From: Streptomyces halstedii
GTDB taxonomy: Bacteria; Actinomycetota; Actinomycetes; Streptomycetales; Streptomycetaceae
DNA: 64,000 nucleotides
Assembly: GCA_000720535.1 (NCBI GenBank)
Contig: JOAZ01000003.1
Span: forward strand, 248,001-312,000
Direction of reading: 5' to 3'
Shown here: piece after piece, positions 17,368 through 25,499 of the stretch
Numbering within the stretch: position 1 is the first letter of the stretch
How the letters are laid out: every line of letters begins with the position of its first letter
Translations under genes and position numbers: made by a program
Notes under the pieces: model-generated
What the model saw: only the letters and a program-made list of their open reading frames with translations
The model's database searches: none
Told to the model about the DNA's origin: nothing

Positions 17368-18984
17368 TCATGTGCCGATCCATGCCTCTCCGAGGAGCAC
17401 CATGTACTCGTCGGTCGGCACGACGCCGTGCACGTTCTCGTCCCAGGCGGTGAATCCGGCGCTGGCGCCGAGGTTGATGACGGGGACGTCCTCGTTGAAG
17501 AGCCTCTGGATGTCGTCGAGGACCTTCTGGGTCCCGGCCTCGTCCTTCGCGCCCTGGAGCCGGACGAGCAGCCGGTCCATCTCCGGGTCGGCGTAACCGC
17601 CGGGGTTGCCGTAGCTCTCGGAGTTCAGGACGCTCTGGAGCCGGTGGTAGGGGTCGCCCTCGGAGACGCTCGCCGCGCCCCGGCTGATGTCGAAGTCGTG
17701 GTCCACGTAGGTCTTCGACACCCGGTCGGCGATGGAGGAGACGAGGTCCAGCTCGACCGTGAACCCGACGCGTTCGAGCATCGCCTTGACGACGACCGCC
17801 TTGGACCGGGAGACGGGGTCGGTGCCGTCCATGTAGGTGACGGTGCCGTCGTACCCGTCCTTCCTGGCCTCGGCGAGGAGTTCCCGCGCCTTGTCCAGGT
17901 CGATGCCGAGGGGTTCGACGCCGGAGTGCCAGCGCGATTCGGGCGGGAAGATCTCCTGACCGGGCAGGCCCTTGCCCGCGTAGGCGCGCTCGGTGTCGAG
18001 TTCGGGGTCCAGGGCCAGGGCCATCGCCTTGCGGATCCGGACGTCCTCGCCGGGGCGGCCCTCACGGGTGTTGACGGTGACCATGTTGCCGAGACCGGTC
18101 AGGGTCAGCTCCCCGGGGTGCCCCTCCTTCACGGCGTCGTCCACGACGTCGGGGCTGCGCATGTACGTCACGTCGGCCGTGCCGTCGTTCAGCGCGTCGA
18201 GTTTGGCCCGGTCGGCCTGCGGCCAGACGAAACGCACCGCGTCCAGGTGCGGTGCGCCCTTCCAGTACTTCTTGTTCGCCTTGAGGATCATCTCCTCCTG
18301 GGGGGCGTGCTTCTGGAGGGTGAAGGGGCCGGCGCCGATCGGGCGGAAGGTGTCTCCGGCGTACGCGGCGGGGGCGACGATCATGCCGGGGGCCTGGGCG
18401 AGCATCGCGGGGAAGGTCGCCCAGGAGGTGCGGAGCGTGAAGACGACGGTGGAGTCGTCGACGGCCTCCGTCTTCGCGAGGTCGGGGGCGAGCAGCGCGG
18501 TGTCGGCGCCCTTGCTCTCCTGGTACCACGCCAGGCTGGCGACGACCGCCTTCGCGTCCAGGGGCGTGCCGTCGGAGAACTCGACGCCGTCGCGGAGCTT
18601 GAGCGTCCAGACCGTGGCGTCGTCGTTGCTCGTCAGCGACTCGGCCAGCCAGGGTTCGTACGTCCGGGCGGCCGTGTCATAACGCATCAGGACGTCGTAG
18701 ACGGCGGCGAGCGCGGAGCCGCCGGAGGCGCCGGTGGCGTAGGTGGCCGCCGGGCTGAGGCTGCGGGCCTCGGCGTAGTCCGCGAAGCGCAGGGTGCCGC
18801 CGCGCACCGGCTCGCCCGCGTCGGGCTGGTCACCGACGCTCCCGAACGTGTAGCGGCCGCGTTCGGCCTTCCGCTGCTTTCCTCCGTCGCCGCCACCGTC
18901 CGGGGAGGCACACGCGGAGGTGAGGAGCGCCGCGGCGGCCAGGACGGCGGCGAGGCGGGCTCGTACCCGTGGTGCTCGCTTCAT
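17368..18984 (-). CDS. Family 5 extracellular solute-binding lipoprotein
   Basis: 538 aa from ATG 18984 with GGAGGAAAC upstream. Residues 1-25 are a lipoprotein signal ending LLTSAC; Cys25 would be lipidated. The mature protein has the SBP_bac_5 signature around VWTLKLRDGVEFSDGTPLDA (about 130-150) and the usual WKGAPHLDAVRF and EIFPPESRWHSGV regions. It captures a peptide or other small solute outside the membrane for the downstream importer. First gene of the operon; the promoter should lie in 18985-19283, which contains two copies of the TCCCGGTGA-type motif shared with steroid promoters. Confidence 0.92.
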   Translation of the reverse strand: MKRAPRVRARLAAVLAAAALLTSACASPDGGGDGGKQRKAERGRYTFGSVGDQPDAGEPVRGGTLRFADYAEARSLSPAATYATGASGGSALAAVYDVLMRYDTAARTYEPWLAESLTSNDDATVWTLKLRDGVEFSDGTPLDAKAVVASLAWYQESKGADTALLAPDLAKTEAVDDSTVVFTLRTSWATFPAMLAQAPGMIVAPAAYAGDTFRPIGAGPFTLQKHAPQEEMILKANKKYWKGAPHLDAVRFVWPQADRAKLDALNDGTADVTYMRSPDVVDDAVKEGHPGELTLTGLGNMVTVNTREGRPGEDVRIRKAMALALDPELDTERAYAGKGLPGQEIFPPESRWHSGVEPLGIDLDKARELLAEARKDGYDGTVTYMDGTDPVSRSKAVVVKAMLERVGFTVELDLVSSIADRVSKTYVDHDFDISRGAASVSEGDPYHRLQSVLNSESYGNPGGYADPEMDRLLVRLQGAKDEAGTQKVLDDIQRLFNEDVPVINLGASAGFTAWDENVHGVVPTDEYMVLLGEAWIGT

Positions 18985-19099
18985 TGTTTCCTCCAGAGGT
19001 CCGGTGGCGGGAGCGGAGAAGGAGCGGGGGCCGGATCGGAGCGGGGCCGGATCAGGTGGGGGGACGCTACGGTCAGCGAAATCCGGCCGACGTGAGGCA

Positions 19100-19114
19100 T
19101 CCCACTCACCGGGA
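19100..19114. promoter_or_regulatory. Candidate operator, copy 1 (TCCCGnTGAsyGG motif)
   Basis: TCCCACTCACCGGGA on the plus strand; the reverse strand reads TCCCGGTGAGTGGGA. It is an imperfect inverted repeat in the gap between the binding protein and the AMP-dependent ligase. It matches elements at 19182, 22575, 54660 and 56461. Confidence 0.5.
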
Positions 19115-19181
19115 ACCCGGCGCGGCGCGGACCGTGCCCGAGGTGTGGCCGTTCCCTCCCGGGTGGGTGAGTGGCGCGGTG

Positions 19182-19196
19182 TCCCGGTGACCGGAA
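19182..19196. promoter_or_regulatory. Candidate operator, copy 2 (TCCCGnTGAsyGG motif)
   Basis: TCCCGGTGACCGGAA, 82 bp from copy 1 and 88 bases before the ligase start codon. Shares nine bases (TCCCGGTGA) with the reverse strand of copy 1. Confidence 0.5.
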
Positions 19197-19283
19197 CCCA
19201 TCGATGAGCGAAGTCTCGCCCTCGGCCGACACTGAGCCCGAACAAGCGATCTGTCTGGAGTTCCCGACGCACCAGGAGTCCCG

Positions 19284-20927
19284 ATGCCCAGCGAAACGGA
19301 CCACCGCTCCCCCGCTCTCGCCGCAGTCGCGGGGCTCACCGGCCCGGGTGGCCGGTTCGAGCTCTCCGACGACGACGTCCTGGGCACCCGGCTGCCGGTC
19401 TTCACCCACCGCCGGCGGGCCTTGCACGAGGTGCTGCACGCGTCCGCCGCGCACGGCGACCGCGATCACATCGTCACCGCGGACCGCCGCGTCACCTTCG
19501 CCGAGCACGCGGCACAGGTCGCCTCACTGGCCCGGGTGCTGCGGGAGGAGTACGGCATCGGCAAGGGCGACCGGGTGGCCGTCGCCGCCGCCAACAGCGT
19601 CGAGTGGATCGAGGCGTTCTGGGCCACGGTGTCCATCGGCGCGGTCGCGGTCGGGTTCAACGCCTGGTGGTCGGCGCGCGAGATGGCCTACGGGGTGGAG
19701 AACGCGGAGCCCGCCCTCGTGCTGGCCGACGCCCGGCAGTCGGCGAAACTGGACGGCTGTCCCGTCCCGGTGCTGTCCCTGGAGGACGACGTCCGACGCT
19801 TCGTCACGGCGCACCCGGACGCGCCGCTGCCGTCCGCCGACGTCGCCGAGGACGACCCGGCCGTCATCCTCTACACCTCGGGGACCTCGGGCCGCCCCAA
19901 GGGGGCCGTGCACACCCACCGCAATCTGCTGGCCGTCGTGGAGTACCACCGGCTGAACGACGCCCTGCTGGCCGAGTTCGGCGACCCGGTGGCCTCCGAG
20001 GACCGCGTCTACCTGCTGGCGCTTCCCCTGTTCCACATCGCGAGCCTGCACAACCTGGTCGCGCCCCGGCTGGCCACGGGCAGCCGGATCGCCCTGCACC
20101 AGGGGGCGTTCGACGTGGACGCGGTGCTGGGCATGGTGGAGCGGGAACGCGTGACGAACTGGGGCGCGGTGCCGACGATGGCCCACCGGCTGCTCGAACA
20201 CGGCGGGGTCGACCGCTACGACACGTCCTCGCTGACCGCGTTCGCCCTGGCCTCGGCGCCCTCGACGACGGAGTTCAAGGAGCGGCTGCGCCGGGAGGTG
20301 CCGTTCGCGAAGGACTCACTGGTGGACAGCTACGGCCTGACCGAGTCCTGTACGGCGATCGCGGCGGCGAACCCGCAGGATCTGGCGGCGGCGCCGGGCA
20401 GCCTCGGCCGGCCCGTCGTCGGGGTCCGGCTGGAGATCCGCGACCCGGTCGGCCAGGCCCTCCCGGAGGGCGAGGAGGGCGAGGTCTGTGTCCGCAGCAT
20501 GTTCAACATGCTGGGCTACTGGCGCGATCCGGAGGCGACCGAGGCGGCCATCGACCCGGACCGCTGGCTGCGCACCGGGGACCTGGGGCAGTTGCGGGAG
20601 GGCCGGCTGTATCTCCGCAGCCGCCGCTCGGACCTGATCATCCGCGGGGGTGAGAACGTCTACCCGGCGGAGATCGAGACGGTGCTCGCCCAGCACCCGG
20701 ACGTCGTGGAGTGCCTGGTCCTGGGGGTGCCGCACCCCGATCTGGGCCAGGAGGTGGCGGCCGTGGTGGTGCTCAGGCCGGGATCGACGGCCACCGAGGA
20801 GTCCCTGCGGGAGCACACGGCGGACGCGCTGGCCTACTTCAAGGTCCCCAAACGCTGGCGGCTCACCACCGACCAGCTGCCGCGCAACGCGACCGGGAAG
20901 GTGATCCGGCACGCGGTACGGGTCTGA
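19284..20927 (+). CDS. AMP-dependent acyl-CoA synthetase/ligase
   Basis: 547 aa, ATG preceded by CAGGAG. Class I adenylate-forming motifs are intact: P-loop [13 protein letters not shown] (about 197-209), A4/A5 region DSYGLTESC, hinge [19 protein letters not shown] with [13 protein letters not shown], and catalytic Lys in [11 protein letters not shown] near the C-terminus. It would activate a carboxylic acid as its CoA thioester via an acyl-adenylate. The chain length or steroid nature of the acid cannot be read. Neighbouring 3-alpha-HSD-like and F420-type genes, and the shared promoter motif, suggest a role in steroid or bile-acid side-chain activation; that is inference. Confidence 0.88.
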   Translation: MPSETDHRSPALAAVAGLTGPGGRFELSDDDVLGTRLPVFTHRRRALHEVLHASAAHGDRDHIVTADRRVTFAEHAAQVASLARVLREEYGIGKGDRVAVAAANSVEWIEAFWATVSIGAVAVGFNAWWSAREMAYGVENAEPALVLADARQSAKLDGCPVPVLSLEDDVRRFVTAHPDAPLPSADVAEDDPAVILYTSGTSGRPKGAVHTHRNLLAVVEYHRLNDALLAEFGDPVASEDRVYLLALPLFHIASLHNLVAPRLATGSRIALHQGAFDVDAVLGMVERERVTNWGAVPTMAHRLLEHGGVDRYDTSSLTAFALASAPSTTEFKERLRREVPFAKDSLVDSYGLTESCTAIAAANPQDLAAAPGSLGRPVVGVRLEIRDPVGQALPEGEEGEVCVRSMFNMLGYWRDPEATEAAIDPDRWLRTGDLGQLREGRLYLRSRRSDLIIRGGENVYPAEIETVLAQHPDVVECLVLGVPHPDLGQEVAAVVVLRPGSTATEESLREHTADALAYFKVPKRWRLTTDQLPRNATGKVIRHAVRV

Positions 20928-21020
20928 GTCCCGGCCCGGGGCGGGACGGTCCGGCCCCCGCGGCGAGCCGTGGGGGCCGTCCGGCGCGGAGCCCCGGATC
21001 ATGTCCGTAAGGACGGCGGC

Positions 21021-21092
21021 CTCGCGCTCCGGGGGGAGGCTCGCGCTCCGGGGGGGGAGGCTCGCGCTCCGGACGGCGGCCTCGCGCTCCGG
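21021..21092. repeat. Four tandem ~20-bp repeats (CTCGCGCTCCGG)
   Basis: CTCGCGCTCCGG starts at 21021, 21040, 21061 and 21081, i.e. steps of 19, 21 and 20. G-run or GGCGG spacers lie between. The last copy forms one arm of the terminator hairpin at 21076-21120, so the array may be a duplicated terminator arm. Confidence 0.7.
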
Positions 21093-21120
21093 ACGGCGGC
21101 CGCCGGGAGCGCGAGGCCGC
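21076..21120. terminator. Perfect 15-bp hairpin between convergent genes
   Basis: GCGGCCTCGCGCTCC (21076-21090) pairs exactly with 21106-21120 across a 15-base loop that is itself GC-rich. It ends 10 bases from the stop of the secreted protein gene and can terminate both genes. Confidence 0.7.
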
Positions 21121-21130
21121 GCCTCCCGGT

Positions 21131-21490
21131 TCAGCAGATGTTGAGGGAACCGCCTTCGTAGCTGACGTTGTCGGCGGAGATCCATCCCTTGGTCTGCGTG
21201 CCCTCGACACGCCCGTAGACCCACGCATTGCCGTAATAGTTGTAGATGTAACACCATATGTAGAGTTTCGTGCCGGCACTGAACTTCTTGACGTTGGAAC
21301 ACTCCGCCGCCGGGCGGGTCTTCAGGTTGTACGAGCCGAAGAAGTAGCCGTAGGCACTGGAGTTGTTCTGGTACGCGCGGGCGTCGCAGGGGCTGGCCGC
21401 CGACGCCGGGCCGGCACCGATGGTGGTGAGGCCACCGAAGAGCAGGGCTGTCGCGGCCACGGTCGTTCCGAGCCTCTTGGCCAGGTTCAT
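21131..21490 (-). CDS. Small secreted SH3-like protein
   Basis: 119 aa from ATG 21490 with AGGGAG eight bases upstream. Residues 1-32 are a Sec signal peptide ending PASAA. The mature part (about 87 aa) is Tyr/Asn-rich with four Cys and motifs TKLYIWCYIYNYYGNAWVYG and KGWISADNV. These resemble bacterial SH3-type domains found in secreted Streptomyces proteins. The gene is noticeably less GC-rich than its neighbours, with codons such as ATA, GTA and TTG around 21225-21275, a possible sign of transfer or weak selection. Role unknown; cell-wall or peptide binding is a guess. Confidence 0.75.
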   Translation of the reverse strand: MNLAKRLGTTVAATALLFGGLTTIGAGPASAASPCDARAYQNNSSAYGYFFGSYNLKTRPAAECSNVKKFSAGTKLYIWCYIYNYYGNAWVYGRVEGTQTKGWISADNVSYEGGSLNIC

Positions 21491-21591
21491 GGAGTGTCTC
21501 CCTGTGGGTGCCGTGTGAGTCCTCGGAGATTCTGTGGTCCGGGAGCACCTGTGGGACAGGCCTGATTCGGACAAGCGTGCCGTCTCGGGCC

Positions 21592-21630
21592 GGACCGCCC
21601 TGCCGGACCGCCCTGCCGGATCACCCTGGG
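21592..21630. repeat. Three 13-bp tandem repeats
   Basis: GGACCGCCCTGCC occurs at 21592 and 21605, with a degraded third copy at 21618. Lies in the gap upstream of the secreted protein gene and downstream of the SDR. Confidence 0.55.
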
Positions 21631-21697
21631 GTTCGGTCCGGACGGCTCATCAGGTGAGGGGGCGTGCGGGGCCGATGGATGGGCCCCCGGTGCCGGT

Positions 21698-22474
21698 TCA
21701 GAAGATGCCGGGGCCGCGGAGGGTGGCCTCGGCGCCCCCGTCCACGTACAGCACCTGCCCGGTGACGTGACTGTTCTCGTCCGAGGCCAGGAACAGCACC
21801 GCCCGTGCGACGTCCTCGGGCCGCAGGTAGCCGTTGAGCGGCATGGGGACCGCCTCGTCCATGACCTTCTTCGTCTCCGGGTCGTCGAAGAGGCCCGCGC
21901 TCATCGGTGTCAGCACGATGCCGGGCGCCAGGACGTTCAACGCGATTCCGGCGTCCGCCCAGCCCTCGGCGAGCGCGGTGCGCCGCGTCCACCGGGCGAG
22001 CGCCGCCTTGCTGGAGGGGTACAACTGCCGGGCGCGGCCGTCGGCGACGGCGGCTTCCGCGTGGCGCAGCGCCGCGGCCTCGTCGTCGGCCAGACAGGCG
22101 GCGACGACGTCCGGGTCGGTGGGCCGCGTACCGGAGATGGAACCGATGACCACGGCCCGGGGCCGCTCGGCGGCGGCCAGGGCCGGCCGCAGGACGGTCA
22201 GGAACGCTGTGGTGCCGAAGTAGTTGACCGTCACCATCGCGGTGCCCGGTACGGAGGTCCCGGCACAGGTGACGACCGCGTCCACCACCCCGCCGGCCGC
22301 CTCGGCCGCCTCGGCGGCCGCCGAGGCGCGGCCCGGGGCCGTGGAGAGGTCGGCGTCGATCTCACCGCCGCGCAGGTCCACCCCGATCACCCGGTCCCCG
22401 CGCTCGCGCAGCAGTGCGGTGACGGCGGCCCCGATCCCGGAACCGGATCCGGTGACGACGACGGTGCGTGGCAT
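21698..22474 (-). CDS. SDR resembling 3-alpha-hydroxysteroid dehydrogenase/carbonyl reductase
   Basis: 258 aa, ATG 22474 with CAGGAG upstream. Rossmann motif TGSGSGIG is followed by GVDLRGGEIDADLSTAPGR. VNYFGTTAFLTVLRPAL and the late insertion before the Tyr-x-x-x-Lys (YPSSK) match the layout I recall for Comamonas testosteroni 3-alpha-HSD (HsdA, about 257 aa). The ending is VTGQVLYVDGGAEATLRGPGIF. That enzyme oxidises 3-alpha-hydroxysteroids to 3-ketosteroids with NAD(P). In this steroid-rich window the role fits, as entry of bile acids or 3-hydroxysteroids, but a different hydroxysteroid position is possible. Probably expressed alone, divergent from the LLM gene. Confidence 0.75.
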   Translation of the reverse strand: MPRTVVVTGSGSGIGAAVTALLRERGDRVIGVDLRGGEIDADLSTAPGRASAAAEAAEAAGGVVDAVVTCAGTSVPGTAMVTVNYFGTTAFLTVLRPALAAAERPRAVVIGSISGTRPTDPDVVAACLADDEAAALRHAEAAVADGRARQLYPSSKAALARWTRRTALAEGWADAGIALNVLAPGIVLTPMSAGLFDDPETKKVMDEAVPMPLNGYLRPEDVARAVLFLASDENSHVTGQVLYVDGGAEATLRGPGIF

Positions 22475-22574
22475 GGGTGCTCCTGGGGTGAGAGGTGACG
22501 GCGACGGCCGCGGGCCCTTGGAGTGGGCGCCTCCCCAGGACGCTAGGCCTCCGTGCCCGCTGCGACGGGCCCGC

Positions 22575-22589
22575 TCCCGCTGACCGGAC
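22575..22589. promoter_or_regulatory. Candidate operator, copy 3 (TCCCGnTGAsyGG motif)
   Basis: TCCCGCTGACCGGAC, identical over the first 13 bases to the copy in the kstD/TetR intergenic region at 54660. It lies 101 bases upstream of the SDR start. Confidence 0.55.
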
Positions 22590-22630
22590 GGGACGGGACG
22601 GGGTACGCCACCGCGCCGGGGCCGGGCGGG

Positions 22631-22698
22631 GACGGTCGCCCGTTCAGGAGTGGGCCGGGGCGGGGACGGTCGCCCGTTCAGGAGTGGGCCGGGGCGGA
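22631..22698. repeat. 34-bp tandem duplication
   Basis: The 34 bases beginning GACGGTCGCCCGTTCAGGAG at 22631 are repeated immediately at 22665 with a single final-base difference. The sharpness suggests a recent duplication. Confidence 0.85.
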
Positions 22699-22800
22699 AC
22701 CGGCGGGCCGGGCCGTCCGGTGCCGGTGCGGCCGACGCCGTGCGGCCTCCCGCCCACCGGGACGCGGCCTGCGCACGCGGGAGGCGGTGACTTGGATGGG

Positions 22801-22875
22801 CCCTCCTGCTTTCCCCTCCTGCTTTCCCCTCCTCCTATCTCTTCTCTTATCTCTCCTCCTTTCTCCTCCTCCCGT
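22801..22875. other. Polypyrimidine tract in the LLM gene leader
   Basis: About 75 bases almost entirely C and T on the plus strand, with TCCTCC-type units repeated. It ends 50 bases before the LLM start codon. The opposite strand is a GGAGG-rich purine run. Such tracts can form triplex (H-DNA) structures; no regulatory role is demonstrated. Confidence 0.7.
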
Positions 22876-22924
22876 CGTGTCCTCCCTGAGTCTCCTTCCT
22901 GTCCCGCCCGAGAGAGGTGCCCTC

Positions 22925-23800
22925 ATGCGGCTCGGTATCAACAGTCCCGTCGTCACAGCGGTCCCCGGTGTCCACTCCCCCTGGGAGCGCGGTGCCGGCA
23001 TCGAGGAGCTGGGGGCGGTCGCCGAGGCGGCCGACCGGCTCGGCTTCGACCATCTGACCTGCTCGGAACATGTCGCGGTGCCCGCGGACCTCGCCCAGGT
23101 GCGTGGCGGCACCTACTGGGACCCGCTGGCCACCTTCGGGTATCTGGCCGCTCGGACCCGCCGGATCAGGTTCGCCACCCAGGTGCTGGTGCTCGGCTAC
23201 CACCACCCGCTGGCCCTCGCGAAGCGCTACGGCACGCTGGACCGCGTCTCGGGCGGGCGGCTCGTCCTGGGGCTCGGCGTCGGCAGTCTGGAGGAGGAGT
23301 TCCGGCTGCTCGGCGCGCCCTTCGAGGGCCGTGGCGCGATCGCCGACGACGCCGTGGCCGCACTGCGCGCCTCCCTCTCCCGGCGTGAACCGGCCTACCA
23401 CGGTGAGCACTTCGACTACGAGGGCCTGGTGGTGGAGCCGCACGCGGTGCAGGACCGGGTGCCGCTGTGGATCGGTGGCCGTACGCCCCGTTCGCTGCGC
23501 CGGGCCGTGACGCACGGGGACGGCTGGGTGCCGTTCGGACTGCCTCTGGAGCGGCTGGGCGAGATGGTCGGCGCGGCGCCGCTGCCGGAGGGCTTCGAGG
23601 TGGTGCTGAGCGCGGGCCGGCCGCTGGACCCCTCCGGTGACGCGGAGGGGACCGGGGAGGCGCTGCGGAAGGTGGTCCGGGCGGGCGCGACGCTGGTGAG
23701 CGTGTCGCTGACGGCACGTTCCGCGGGTCATTACGTCGAGCAGCTGGAGGCGCTCGCCGCGCTCGTGGGCACGGCGGCGGACTCGGAGGGACGGGCGTGA
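22925..23800 (+). CDS. LLM-class F420-dependent oxidoreductase
   Basis: 291 aa from ATG 22925 with GAGAGAGG upstream. Luciferase-like monooxygenase barrel: GFDHLTCSEHV, LGYHHPLALAKRYGTLDRVSGGRLVLGLGVG (about 90-120) and VPLWIGGRTPRSLRRA. The GRLVLGLGVG and WIGG motifs are typical of actinobacterial members, most of which use F420 rather than FMN. Reaction unknown: hydride transfer to or from a ketone, alcohol or C=C. It shares a four-base GTGA overlap with the SnoaL-like gene, so the two probably act together. Steroid-cluster location suggests a steroid substrate. Confidence 0.85.
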   Translation: MRLGINSPVVTAVPGVHSPWERGAGIEELGAVAEAADRLGFDHLTCSEHVAVPADLAQVRGGTYWDPLATFGYLAARTRRIRFATQVLVLGYHHPLALAKRYGTLDRVSGGRLVLGLGVGSLEEEFRLLGAPFEGRGAIADDAVAALRASLSRREPAYHGEHFDYEGLVVEPHAVQDRVPLWIGGRTPRSLRRAVTHGDGWVPFGLPLERLGEMVGAAPLPEGFEVVLSAGRPLDPSGDAEGTGEALRKVVRAGATLVSVSLTARSAGHYVEQLEALAALVGTAADSEGRA

Positions 23801-24291
23801 GCGAGGACCGGATCGCCGCGCTGGAGGCCCGGATCGGGCTGCTGGAGGACGAACGCGCCGTCGCCAGGGCGATGGCCTCCTACGGGCCGCTGGTGGACGG
23901 CGGGGACGCGGAGGCGGTCGCGGCGCTGTGGGCACCTGACGGGGTGTACGACATCGACGAGATCTTCCTCGCGGGCCGGGAGCGCATCCACGAGATGGTC
24001 GCCTCCCCCGCGCACCAGGGCTGGATCCGGCAGGGGTGCGCGCACGTGGTGGGGCCGCCGCACATCACGGTCGACGGCGACGAGGCGGTGGCGGTGTGCC
24101 ACTCGCTGATGGTCGTGCACGAGGAGGGCCGGTACGTGGTCCGCCGGGCCACCGCCAACCACTGGCGGCTGCGCCGCACACCCTCGGGGTGGCAGGTGGT
24201 CACCCGGACCAACCGCATCCTGGACGGCCGCGCGGAGTCGCCCGCGTTGCTGCTCGCCGGAGTACGGGGCGAGGTGGCCGAGGCCAACTGA
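23797..24291 (+). CDS. SnoaL/NTF2-like protein
   Basis: 164 aa from GTG overlapping the LLM stop. N-terminal helix EDRIAALEARIGLLEDERAVAR, then the SnoaL-like fold: YGPLVDGGDAEAVAALWAPDGVYDID, the cone-shaped beta sheet with VEGDEAVAVCHSLMV-like strands (VDGDEAVAVCHSLMVV), and HWRLRRTPSGWQVVTRTNR. The fold is shared by ketosteroid isomerase, scytalone dehydratase and ring-hydroxylating dioxygenase small subunits. A delta5-delta4 ketosteroid isomerase would be attractive here, but the needed Tyr/Asp active-site set cannot be confirmed by eye. Left as a probable isomerase, dehydratase or accessory protein. Confidence 0.75.
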   Translation: MSEDRIAALEARIGLLEDERAVARAMASYGPLVDGGDAEAVAALWAPDGVYDIDEIFLAGRERIHEMVASPAHQGWIRQGCAHVVGPPHITVDGDEAVAVCHSLMVVHEEGRYVVRRATANHWRLRRTPSGWQVVTRTNRILDGRAESPALLLAGVRGEVAEAN

Positions 24292-24328
24292 GCCGGGCCG
24301 GCTCGGTCGGCGGCGAGCGGGCGACGGG

Positions 24329-24370
24329 CGAGCGGCGAGCAGCGAGCAGCGAGCGGCGAGCGGCGACGGG
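24329..24370. repeat. Six 7-bp tandem repeats (CGAGCRG)
   Basis: CGAGCGG, CGAGCAG, CGAGCAG, CGAGCGG, CGAGCGG and CGACGGG follow without gap in the spacer between two convergent genes. Simple-sequence slippage is the likely origin. Confidence 0.65.
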
Positions 24371-24442
24371 CCAGCGGAAGCTGACGCTACGTCAACGCCC
24401 GCCCTAACCCGCCCCGGCCCGCCCCGGCCCCGCCGCGTGCCG

Positions 24443-25372
24443 TCAGCGCGCCCCGTACACCGGGTGGGGCGGTTCGGCCGCGGCGAGCAGTCCGGTCGCC
24501 GCGGCCCCGGCCTCGGCGGGGGTCCAGCGGGCGCCCTTGTCCACGCCGGGGCCGGGCCGCCAGCCCTCCATCACGGTGATCCGCCCGGCCTCGGCCTCGA
24601 AGACCCGGCCGGTCACCCCGGTGGACGCGGCGGAGCCCAGCCATACGACGAGCGGCGAGACGTTCTCCGGCGCCATCGCGTCGAAGGCCCCCTCCTCCCC
24701 CGGAGCCGCCATGGTCGCGGCGAAGGTGTCCTCGGTCATCCGGGTACGGGCGGCCGGGGCGATCGCGTTGACCTGGATCCCGTAGCGGCCCATCTCGGCG
24801 GCCGCCACCAGGGTCAGTCCGACGATCCCCGCCTTGGCGGCGGCGTAGTTGCCCTGGCCCACGCTGCCCAGCAGACCGGCCCCTGAGCTGGTGTTGACGA
24901 CGCGTGCCTCGGGCGTCCGGCCCGCCTTCGCCTCGGCCCGCCAGTGCGCCGCCGCGTGCTTGAGCGGAAGGAAGTGGCCCTTGAGGTGGACGCGCGTCAC
25001 GGCGTCCCAGTCGTCCTCGTCCAGGTTGACCAGCATCCGGTCGCGGAGGAACCCGGCGTTGTTGACGAGGGTGTCGAACCGGCCGAAGACGTCGAGCGCG
25101 GTGGCGACGAGAGAGCCGGCGCCCTCGGTGGTGGCGATGTCCCCGTGGTGGGCGACCGCCTCGCCGCCCGCCGCGCGGATCTCCTCCACGACCCGCTTGG
25201 CCGGTCCGGTGGCCGGGCCGGAACCGTCGGGGCCCACGCCCAGGTCATTGACGACGACCCGCGCGCCCTCGGCGGCGAAGGCCAGGGCGTGGGCGCGGCC
25301 GAGTCCGCGGCCGGCTCCGGTGACGGCGACGACGCGTCCGGCGCACAGCGGGGCGGCGGTCGGTGAGGTCAT
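24443..25372 (-). CDS. SDR of the 17-beta-HSD4/FabG-like type, KstR2-regulon SDR (Rv3548c-like)
   Basis: 309 aa from ATG 25372. Rossmann motif VTGAGRGLGRAHALAFAAEGARVVVND, then NNAGFLRDRML and a Tyr/Lys pair in GQGNYAAAKAGIVGL. PAARTRMT and a C-terminal extension of about 60 residues follow the SDR core. This shape matches the peroxisomal-MFE-type dehydrogenases of steroid clusters, and in M. tuberculosis an SDR of this kind (Rv3548c) is also divergent from echA20. Probable role: oxidation of a 3-hydroxyacyl-CoA intermediate with NAD+. It shares the KstR2-like operator region with echA20. Confidence 0.8.
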   Translation of the reverse strand: MTSPTAAPLCAGRVVAVTGAGRGLGRAHALAFAAEGARVVVNDLGVGPDGSGPATGPAKRVVEEIRAAGGEAVAHHGDIATTEGAGSLVATALDVFGRFDTLVNNAGFLRDRMLVNLDEDDWDAVTRVHLKGHFLPLKHAAAHWRAEAKAGRTPEARVVNTSSGAGLLGSVGQGNYAAAKAGIVGLTLVAAAEMGRYGIQVNAIAPAARTRMTEDTFAATMAAPGEEGAFDAMAPENVSPLVVWLGSAASTGVTGRVFEAEAGRITVMEGWRPGPGVDKGARWTPAEAGAAATGLLAAAEPPHPVYGAR

Positions 25373-25455
25373 GGCGGCAAGTCCTTTCGGTGGGGCTTCG
25401 GTGGGGCGGGAGACAGCGGGGACGGGCGGTGGCCGGGCGGGACGGGAGTCGGCCG

Positions 25456-25470
25456 TACCGCTCAGTGGCA
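25456..25470. promoter_or_regulatory. Weak candidate operator (degenerate copy of the TCCCG motif)
   Basis: TACCGCTCAGTGGCA keeps the spacing and the outer GG/CC pairs of the motif but differs at several bases. It lies between the SDR start and the KstR2-like box. Listed for completeness; weakest member of the set together with 52987. Confidence 0.3.
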
Positions 25471-25499
25471 TCGCACCCTCCCGCGACGTCCGCGACGCT

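Larger units (their letters stand above)
22475..22924. other. Divergent intergenic region with repeats and pyrimidine tract
   Basis: 450 bases between the SDR and LLM genes without a supported coding region. It holds, in order, the TCCCGCTGACCGG motif (22575), a 34-bp tandem duplication (22631-22698) and a near-pure pyrimidine tract (22801-22875). The LLM ribosome-binding region follows. Apparent open frames running through it lack start signals and codon structure. Confidence 0.6.

Noticed and set aside
21021-21120. Repeat cluster as a CRISPR array
   Set aside because: Units are about 20 bp with no unique spacers and end in a hairpin; no cas genes are present. The 16-, 19- and 30-bp arrays were rejected for the same reason.
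24292-24442. Terminator between the SnoaL-like gene and the SDR
   Set aside because: Only a five-base stem could be drawn at 24290-24304; the rest is simple repeats.
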